A program made the translations under genes and the position numbers. This document shows, piece after piece, positions 37,315-43,054 of a DNA stretch of 43,054 bases. This DNA comes from a virus, in IMG/VR virus record IMGVR_UViG_3300023108_000053, positions 1 through 43,054 of that record. One strand, given 5' to 3'. The notes under the pieces were generated by a model that was given only the letters and a program-made list of their open reading frames with translations, was not told where the DNA came from and made no database searches. Numbering within the stretch: position 1 is the first letter of the stretch; every line of letters starts with the position of its first letter.

Positions 37315-39023
37315 GGCATCATTCTACTGAATCCTTTGAACTTTTCAAACTTGATAACGTTTTCAAATTTATCATACATCTCTGTCTTGTGACTGATGAC
37401 AAAGATGTTTGCGTCTTTGATTACAAACCTAATGATCTTAAGGAAGTCATCTGTTCCAAATCCATCAAGCGATGAATCAAAAACTTCGTCCATGATCAGG
37501 AGGTTTGTGTTTGCAGAGTTTTTAAACCTTGCAACTTCTCTCCAGGTAAAAAGAAGGGCTAAATCAATTCTCATTTTCTCACCCTCAGAAAAAGACGAAT
37601 ACGAGAACTTATCGTGAATGGGTGATTTAATTGTCTCGTTAAACTCTTCATCGAGTTTGAAGTTGATGTAAAAATCCATCAACTGAAGATAACGATTAAC
37701 CTGTTGATTGATAAGTGGGAGATATTTTTTGATGATTTTAGTCTTGACACCACCGTCCTTAAGGAGATCGTATGCAAAACTCTGATAGTTAACCTCTTCC
37801 TTTCTATCAGCAAGTTGTTTGAAAATGGATTGAAGCCCTTCTCTTAGTTCTTCTAACTTCTCATGTTCAGAATTTCTGTTTTGTAACTGATCGGTAATAG
37901 TTTGAATTTCCGATTGTAGATCTCTTGACTGTCGTTGCAGTCCAGAAATTCTAGTATTGTTTTGAGAAATGCCATGTGTTAGAGAAGTGACCTCCTTTGT
38001 TAGATTGTTGAAGAGAAGCTCTCGGTTTTCTTCCTCCTTTATCGACTCCTCCAGTTTTTGAAAACCTTCTTGGAGTTCCTTTAACTTAGATTGAGCTTCA
38101 CTGATATTATCTAGGCGAAAAGTCTCTTCAATATCCTGCTTACAGGTAGGGCATACCGAATTTTCTTTAAAGAACTTATAGTTTTCAGTAAGAGTTGATA
38201 CTTTTTGAGACAGAGTGCCTTTAATGTTACCAAGTTTTCTAAGTCTTTTGCCAGCATTTGAAAACTTAGATACCTCATCTTGCTTATCATCAAGACTATG
38301 ATTGAGTTTTCTGTTTTTCAACATCAAATCATCAATACTATTATCAATATCTTTTATTTTCGCATACTTTTGATTGATTGTTTCCATCCCCCTGGCTTCC
38401 AGGTCTTCGATGAAGTGTTCTTGCATTGCAACTTTGTCTTTGCAAGCGTTCTTCTTAATCTCTAGAGACTTGATACCCTCCTTATTCTGTCGGATATCCT
38501 CTTTGATGAGATTATTCATCGCAGAGAACACACGAATATCAAGCAGGTCCTCAATCACTTCACGTCGATGAGATGATTGGAGTTGCATGAACGGAGTAAA
38601 ACCAGCAGAACCCAAGATAACAATCTGAGTGAAAGACTTATAGTTCAGTTTGAGAATGTTCTCCTCAAGAATCTTCTGGTTGGCACGATCATCTGCCTCC
38701 TTGTGAAGCATCTCACCATTGACTTTGATATCAAAGATGTTGGGTTTGATACCACGAGTGACAGTGTAAGATTTACCGCCAACTTTAAAATCAATCTCAA
38801 CCACACAACCTTTCTCATTGGTAGAGTTTACCAACTGTGGTTTGTTGATCTTACGATATGGTTTATTAAACAAAACAAAACAAAGTGCATCCAAGATGGT
38901 GGACTTGCCAGCACCGTTTGTTCCTAAGATAAGGTTGGTGTTTTTTTCAGTAAAGGAAATACTAGTGGGAACGTCTCCTGTGCTTAAGAAATTTTTCCAT
39001 GTAATTTTTTCAAACAGAATCAT
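37311..39023 (-). CDS. 46: Recombination endonuclease subunit (T4 gp46-like, SbcC/Rad50 type)
   Basis: 570 residues. LILGTNGAGKSTILDAL is Walker A; a long coiled coil is broken by CPTCKQD, the zinc-hook motif; FSEGEKMRIDLALLF is the ABC signature and NLLIMDEVFDS the Walker B. With gp47 it resects DNA ends for UvsX-dependent recombination. In T4 it also helps degrade host DNA. It ends as ATGA overlap with the next small gene. Confidence 0.96.
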   Translation of the reverse strand: MILFEKITWKNFLSTGDVPTSISFTEKNTNLILGTNGAGKSTILDALCFVLFNKPYRKINKPQLVNSTNEKGCVVEIDFKVGGKSYTVTRGIKPNIFDIKVNGEMLHKEADDRANQKILEENILKLNYKSFTQIVILGSAGFTPFMQLQSSHRREVIEDLLDIRVFSAMNNLIKEDIRQNKEGIKSLEIKKNACKDKVAMQEHFIEDLEARGMETINQKYAKIKDIDNSIDDLMLKNRKLNHSLDDKQDEVSKFSNAGKRLRKLGNIKGTLSQKVSTLTENYKFFKENSVCPTCKQDIEETFRLDNISEAQSKLKELQEGFQKLEESIKEEENRELLFNNLTKEVTSLTHGISQNNTRISGLQRQSRDLQSEIQTITDQLQNRNSEHEKLEELREGLQSIFKQLADRKEEVNYQSFAYDLLKDGGVKTKIIKKYLPLINQQVNRYLQLMDFYINFKLDEEFNETIKSPIHDKFSYSSFSEGEKMRIDLALLFTWREVARFKNSANTNLLIMDEVFDSSLDGFGTDDFLKIIRFVIKDANIFVISHKTEMYDKFENVIKFEKFKGFSRMMP

Positions 39024-39285
39024 CTTCTTCGTCAGGGGGAATCACAATGTCTTCTGGACCGATGACAGCATATTTGTAATTATAAGCCTGACATGCTTTT
39101 AACGCAAGCTCATCGTCCACTTCTACTACATTTAATTTCTTATGCTTATCTTTATTTTCACGCAGTAACATCAAGTATCTTTCTGCATCATCTTCCTGTT
39201 CAAACAGAAACAAAACGTTGTCACCCATACGGTCAGCAACTGCATACGCTCCTGCGGAATTTTCGGATGCAAGAAGATACATCAT
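39010..39285 (-). CDS. Small acidic protein, DUF3110-like
   Basis: 91 residues: MMYLLASENSAGAYAVADRM, then VLFLFEQEDDAERYLMLLRE, KLNVVEVDDELALKACQAYN. The pattern of a beta-alpha unit with EDDAxRY resembles cyanobacterial DUF3110 proteins; I hold this loosely. It sits between gp47 and gp46 with short overlaps on both sides, so it may be co-regulated with the nuclease. Confidence 0.65.
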   Translation of the reverse strand: MMYLLASENSAGAYAVADRMGDNVLFLFEQEDDAERYLMLLRENKDKHKKLNVVEVDDELALKACQAYNYKYAVIGPEDIVIPPDEEDDSV

Positions 39286-40322
39286 TCTACTTCACATGCT
39301 TCTCTATAAATTGACTCAAAAAGTTTCTTAATAATATTCTTATCTAGTTCAGTTTCAGATTCATCAATATATCGATTCAAAATTGACATCGTATTCTCAG
39401 ACTCCTCTACTTCAAAATCATCATTCTCTTCTAAAGAAAAGTTTTCAATGACTTTCACTTCTTCAGCAACACTAGAAATTTTGTCAACAAACTTCTCAAA
39501 TGCTTTGGTGTCTGATTTTTGCCTCACAATAATCTTGACGATTTTTCCATCATACTCGGTAGCGTCAAGCATCTGATGGGGAGTATCATCATAATATACA
39601 TTGTAAAACAATCTGAATGGATTGTTTACTGGAGTATGCTCCAGAGTTTCTGTATCAAAAATATGAAATCCCCTTGTGTCATTCACATCATTCCAGAACA
39701 TCTCATACGGATTGCCAAGATAGAAAACCTTGCCATCATCAGATCTAGTATGATAGTGACCAGAGAAGACTTTCTTGAACTTTTGAATCAGTCTAGTATC
39801 ATCTCTTGCTTCTTCCTGAACATGACCTCTGTGTGCCCTGAAACCATTTAATTCAAGGTGACCCATAGCGATCTCTGCCGTGCTCTTATCGATGGTGTCA
39901 TAAGTTTCCTGACGATTATCATTATTGATCCAGGGAATAAAGACAATCTTTCTTCCATCGATTACCTCTTCGGTAGCAGAAGAGATAACCACCACATTAA
40001 GATACTCTCGTAAGAGTAAATCCACTGTGTTAATGTCGTTAGTGTCTTTGTAGTAGGCAGTATGATTACCCACAACAGTATACACGTCCACTCCCATATC
40101 ACAGAGACGGTCATAGTAATTCTTTTTAGCCCACTCCAAAGACCAGAGATCAATAGACCTACGGTTGTCAAAAGTGTCTCCCATATCGATGACACATTTG
40201 ATAGATTCTCTTTCAAGAGTAGGAAAAAAGACTTCATTGTAGAACTTCAGAAAGTATTCGTGAAAAAACTTACTGCCCTTTCTGGCACCGAAGTGTTGGT
40301 CAGTGATGATTGCTACTTTCAT
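39282..40322 (-). CDS. 47: Recombination endonuclease subunit (T4 gp47-like, SbcD/Mre11 type)
   Basis: 346 residues. Calcineurin-type phosphoesterase motifs run in order: ITDQHFGAR, DMGDTFDNR, VVGNHTAYY, AMGHLELNG and SGHYHTRS, which hold two manganese ions. The C-terminal part is acidic and helical and would contact gp46. It overlaps the preceding gene by four bases. Confidence 0.96.
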   Translation of the reverse strand: MKVAIITDQHFGARKGSKFFHEYFLKFYNEVFFPTLERESIKCVIDMGDTFDNRRSIDLWSLEWAKKNYYDRLCDMGVDVYTVVGNHTAYYKDTNDINTVDLLLREYLNVVVISSATEEVIDGRKIVFIPWINNDNRQETYDTIDKSTAEIAMGHLELNGFRAHRGHVQEEARDDTRLIQKFKKVFSGHYHTRSDDGKVFYLGNPYEMFWNDVNDTRGFHIFDTETLEHTPVNNPFRLFYNVYYDDTPHQMLDATEYDGKIVKIIVRQKSDTKAFEKFVDKISSVAEEVKVIENFSLEENDDFEVEESENTMSILNRYIDESETELDKNIIKKLFESIYREACEVE

Positions 40323-40528
40323 TCTGCGTGATGTGCTTTCAGATTGGGGTCAGGATTACTTTCTGTTCTAGGTTCCTTCTTCTTAATAACGATAAACTTA
40401 TCAGCAGCGAATGTTCCAGCAATCTTAAATTCAAGTTCGGTGCCGTCTTCCCAGATTTCTTCACCACTCTTCTTTCGCATATCAAGAAGGCACTCAAGTT
40501 CTTTAATGATCTCAGGTGTAATTTTCAT
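40319..40528 (-). CDS. Small protein between gp55 and gp47
   Basis: 69 residues: MKITPEIIKELECLLDMRKK, then GTELEFKIAGTFAADKFIVI and a polar tail ending AHHAE. An alpha-then-beta layout. Overlaps the gp55 stop and the gp47 start by four bases each. Function unknown. Confidence 0.72.
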   Translation of the reverse strand: MKITPEIIKELECLLDMRKKSGEEIWEDGTELEFKIAGTFAADKFIVIKKKEPRTESNPDPNLKAHHAE

Positions 40529-41055
40529 TGACGGTTCAGTTTGTAGTGAATCTTTTCTTTGATACTATTATAGTCTGAAGAGGATCCGTTTGCACCATCC
40601 TCAACAACCATCACCTGATCATATCCAGTCTTTTCGATGATCTTGGTTTTAATTTCTAGTTGCTTCTTTTCTTTTTGAATTCGACGTAAGAAGGCATAGT
40701 GAATGATTTGAGTGAAGTAAGCAAAGGGGTTAGAAGATTTTGCAGGGTCAAAATTATGAATATACTGAACACAATTTTCGATGCCATCAGAGATCATGTC
40801 CTCACGAAACATGTAATTGACAAAGTTTGGTTTATACGACAAGTGTGTAGCAATCTTTAAGAAACACTCACCAAGATAATTGGTAATCGTTGGTTTTCCT
40901 TCCCATTTCTTTGCACGCTCTTCTTTCGGTTGCTCTTTCAGATCTTTTCCAAACTTCTTCTGATAAGAGGTTTCAACCTTCTTTCTGTAAACAACAAGTG
41001 CCTCTAGCAGTTCTTTGTTGTTTACATAATGTTCTGATCTTTCTCGTGTTGGCAT
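40525..41055 (-). CDS. 55: Late-transcription sigma factor (T4 gp55-like)
   Basis: 176 residues. KPNFVNYMFREDMISDGIEN and NPFAYFTQIIHYAFLRRIQK match the sigma region 2-like core of gp55, which directs RNA polymerase to TATAAATA-type late promoters together with the gp45 clamp. Several such boxes are in this window. A TATAAT box lies 34 bases upstream. Starts MPTRERSEHYVNNKELLEAL. Confidence 0.93.
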   Translation of the reverse strand: MPTRERSEHYVNNKELLEALVVYRKKVETSYQKKFGKDLKEQPKEERAKKWEGKPTITNYLGECFLKIATHLSYKPNFVNYMFREDMISDGIENCVQYIHNFDPAKSSNPFAYFTQIIHYAFLRRIQKEKKQLEIKTKIIEKTGYDQVMVVEDGANGSSSDYNSIKEKIHYKLNRQ

Positions 41056-41088
41056 AACATCTTTCGATCTTTAAATTTATTTGTTTAT

Positions 41089-41094
41089 ATTATA
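41089..41094 (-). promoter_or_regulatory. -10 box for gp55
   Basis: TATAAT with TTGTGT 18 bases upstream, a weak -35 (3 of 6). The predicted start near 41082 leaves a leader of about 26 bases rich in A/T. It would allow separate early transcription of the late sigma gene. Confidence 0.5.
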
Positions 41095-41118
41095 ACACAA
41101 ATATACCGCTTGACACAA

Positions 41119-41565
41119 TCACTTTTCTTCAGTAGAATCACCCTTGTGGTGGTTGTCCGAGACATCTAGCTTATATATTTCTTCTAAACTAATTCTAGCT
41201 TCTGCAACAGTTCCTAGATAACCCATTTTTTTATCTGGAGTTACCTGACCATTTTCATCTAGATCATCATCGTCGTCTAGAGTATCATCAAGGAACTTTT
41301 TGTAAAATTTTATAATTTCTTTGTTGGTTATTTCAGTGATAGTAATCACTTTATCCATGTTAATTGTATAAACATCTTCATCTGGTATCTTCATCCAGGG
41401 TTCTACTTTGACACCAGAATGAAGTCCTCTCTTGATAATTTTCATTATCACTGGGTTGCAGAGAATGACAACGCTATTGCCTTCTTTGTCTTTATCCATT
41501 GATGCAATTGAGAAGATTTCTTCTCCTGTCACCAATTTTAATACGCAGTAGAATTCATCTGTCAT
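41119..41565 (-). CDS. Sm-like small protein, fourth copy with acidic tail
   Basis: 148 residues. FYCVLKLVTGEEIFSIASMD and NSVVILCNPVIMKIIKR match the beta pattern of the three smaller relatives; VEPWMKIPDEDVYTINMDKV parallels the LESWIALSADKKM segment of the copy at 25804-26145. The acidic run DDTLDDDDDLDENGQ separates a short C-terminal part. It overlaps uvsW by 11 bases. Confidence 0.65.
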   Translation of the reverse strand: MTDEFYCVLKLVTGEEIFSIASMDKDKEGNSVVILCNPVIMKIIKRGLHSGVKVEPWMKIPDEDVYTINMDKVITITEITNKEIIKFYKKFLDDTLDDDDDLDENGQVTPDKKMGYLGTVAEARISLEEIYKLDVSDNHHKGDSTEEK

Positions 41566-43027
41566 TTTCCTTTAGTCTGATGTTTACAAATTCATAGTTA
41601 AATTCCTCTTCATTGTAAATTTTAATTCTTTCAATGAGATGGTTGAGTGTGTAATTCTTTCTTGACTTATAGCTACAATCATCAGCAATATCATAAAGAG
41701 TAGCAGTAAATTTGTTACTACCCTTACGAAGAACCCTACCAATAGATTGCAGGTTTCTTACTCTTGATTTGCTTGGTGAGGCAAAAATAACGTTGTGAAG
41801 GTTTTTGATGTTGATACCAGTAGAGAAGGTGCCGTATGAAGCAATGATAATAGCGTTTGATTCTGCTTCTGTAATTGAACGTGCCCTTTCTCTCTCCTCT
41901 ACATCAACACCACCATGAATGAAGAAAGTTTTTCTATCTTCTTTTACATTGCTATTTATCATATCGTATAGTATCTGCCCATGAGTTTCTACTCTTGAGA
42001 ACAGCACAAGAGTGTTACCCTTTAGATCACAGGCAAGATTTTTGATGAAGTTGTTTCTCTGAGCGTGAGAGATTAGGTATTGAACCTCATCTTCATAGGT
42101 ATCAAACTTCTGAGGGGTATGCTTTAGGATAAGAATCTTGGCATTGAAGTTAGCAAGATATCCCTTCTTAATCAGTTCCTCTGTTCTAATGATTTTGTAT
42201 GCTGGTCCAAACAGTCCTTCTAAGACCCATTTGTGCGTCTGTGTGCCGTCTAAGGTGCCTGTGAACCCATATCTATACTTCGCATCACACAACTTGGTCA
42301 TGATGCTTATAAGGGACTTAGACTTGAATAGATGAGCTTCGTCACCCATCACCACATCAAACCGTTCAAAGAAGGTTTTAGGTAACTTATAGATAGATTG
42401 CCAAGTGGTGATAACTACAGGAGCGTCAGTATCTTTGTCTTTACCACCATAGATTTTGTGACAATTAGCAGATGCATCCCACCCGTAATCCTCAAAGTCC
42501 TTATACATTTGCTCTACCAGACTTGTCGTGGGAACAACTAGCAGGGTATTTCTGTTGTGAGCTGTATGATATCTCACGAGTGAGTAAATCATCAGAGACT
42601 TACCTGAGGCAGTGGGAGATATCAATAATCTTCTATTGTGTTTTAGAGCATCGTATACTCCCTCTATTTGATACGATCTAGGTTCGTGACTACAGATAGA
42701 CTTCATGTAATCACGGACACCCTCAAGAGAAATCATTCCATTCTCTTCGAAGGGTAGACCGTAGTATTTGTTATCTTCAAATTGATATTCATATCCCATC
42801 TCTTCACAGAACTTGACTACCTTGTGAAGGAGACCAACGTAGATTTCTCCACTAGACTGGTTGAACAATCTAATCTTTCCATCCCAATACTTGCTCCTGT
42901 ATTGTGGCATGAACTTTGCCCCAGGAACTTCAAACGTAAAAGTATCAGACAGTTCCATGTACACATGGGGTTCTGCCTTAATTCGTAGATATACTTCGTT
43001 CTTCTTGGAAATGGAAACAGTGTTCAT
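41555..43027 (-). CDS. uvsW: DNA/RNA helicase UvsW (superfamily 2)
   Basis: 490 residues from ATG 43027 (MNTVSISKKNEVYLRIK), with GAGG upstream and a TGATG overlap with the preceding stop. An N-terminal beta domain (to about 100) is followed by SPTASGKSLMIYS (motif I), MGDEAHLFKSKS (DEAH box), YGFTGTLDGT (motif III) and LQSIGRVLRKG (motif VI). UvsW remodels branched DNA and R-loops and, in T4, shuts off origin replication late. Confidence 0.95.
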   Translation of the reverse strand: MNTVSISKKNEVYLRIKAEPHVYMELSDTFTFEVPGAKFMPQYRSKYWDGKIRLFNQSSGEIYVGLLHKVVKFCEEMGYEYQFEDNKYYGLPFEENGMISLEGVRDYMKSICSHEPRSYQIEGVYDALKHNRRLLISPTASGKSLMIYSLVRYHTAHNRNTLLVVPTTSLVEQMYKDFEDYGWDASANCHKIYGGKDKDTDAPVVITTWQSIYKLPKTFFERFDVVMGDEAHLFKSKSLISIMTKLCDAKYRYGFTGTLDGTQTHKWVLEGLFGPAYKIIRTEELIKKGYLANFNAKILILKHTPQKFDTYEDEVQYLISHAQRNNFIKNLACDLKGNTLVLFSRVETHGQILYDMINSNVKEDRKTFFIHGGVDVEERERARSITEAESNAIIIASYGTFSTGINIKNLHNVIFASPSKSRVRNLQSIGRVLRKGSNKFTATLYDIADDCSYKSRKNYTLNHLIERIKIYNEEEFNYEFVNIRLKENDR

Positions 43028-43054
43028 CAGAAACCTCGTTGGAAGTTCTGCCAC
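43027..43054 (-). CDS. uvsY: C-terminal end of the gene before uvsW, probably uvsY
   Basis: Only eight codons and a stop are present: WQNFQRGF then TGA at 43027-43029, overlapping the uvsW start as TGATG. uvsY lies before uvsW in T4-like cyanophages and tends to end in a short W-x-x-F-x-x-G tail, so the match is suggestive only. Confidence 0.4.

Overview
The window looks like part of a T4-like cyanomyovirus (a phage of marine Synechococcus or Prochlorococcus). It holds the T4 replication and recombination core: UvsW, gp55, gp47, gp46, gp45, gp44, gp62, RegA, gp43, UvsX, gp41, gp61 and NrdA/NrdB. Around these sit genes typical of marine cyanophages: TalC transaldolase (cut by the left edge), MazG, SpeD, Hsp20, a CobS-like AAA+ protein with a CobT-like VWA protein, a PebS-type bilin reductase, a tryptophan-halogenase-like flavoprotein and 2OG-Fe(II) oxygenases. 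Every gene I accept is on the minus strand, so transcription runs from high to low coordinates. The genes are packed tightly, with many ATGA, TGATG and TAATG stop/start overlaps.

Layout in the direction of transcription. (1) 43.05-37.1 kb: end of a probable uvsY, uvsW, an Sm-like protein, gp55, gp47 and gp46. (2) 37.1-26.9 kb: CobT-like and CobS-like proteins separated by a terminator/promoter unit, then a DUF3310-like protein, gp45, speD, pebS, a small HExxH protein, gp44, an Sm-like protein, a degenerate 2OG-type protein, dam, gp62 and regA, closed by a terminator at 26.83 kb. (3) hsp20 alone between two terminators. (4) 26.17-18.06 kb: a long early operon behind a perfect TTGACA-17-TATAAT promoter (two Sm-like proteins, gp43, uvsX, a 2OG oxygenase, gp41, mazG, small proteins), ending at a terminator at 18.04 kb. 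(5) 18.03-11.5 kb: virion-type or otherwise uncharacterised genes (a PD-(D/E)XK candidate, a DUF6267/KxDG protein, a nucleotidyltransferase, a lysine-rich protein, a repeat-rich structural protein), several behind T4-late-like TATAAATA boxes. (6) 11.5-5.5 kb: primase, nrdA, nrdB and the halogenase, behind a sigma70-type promoter. (7) 5.5-2.7 kb: a thermonuclease and a 742-residue internal-virion-type protein. (8) 2.65-0 kb: a GIY-YIG nuclease, a lysozyme with an N-terminal signal, tRNA-Arg, tRNA-Thr, small proteins and talC.

The most unusual feature is the control DNA. Host-type promoters at or near consensus sit at operon heads and directly before both tRNAs. At 2.7 kb and 26.2 kb the -35 box lies inside the hairpin of the upstream terminator. 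At 2.68 kb and 18.06 kb a late-type promoter overlaps a terminator so that RNA starting from it would lack the 5' arm of the hairpin. Host-sigma transcripts would stop there, while gp55-driven late transcripts would escape. Five conserved-looking proteins of 44-56 residues are also hidden in stop/start overlaps. No intergenic stretch exceeds 300 bases. The longest, 26676-26896, holds the hsp20 leader and a terminator. Family assignments come from reading motifs; no database search was run.
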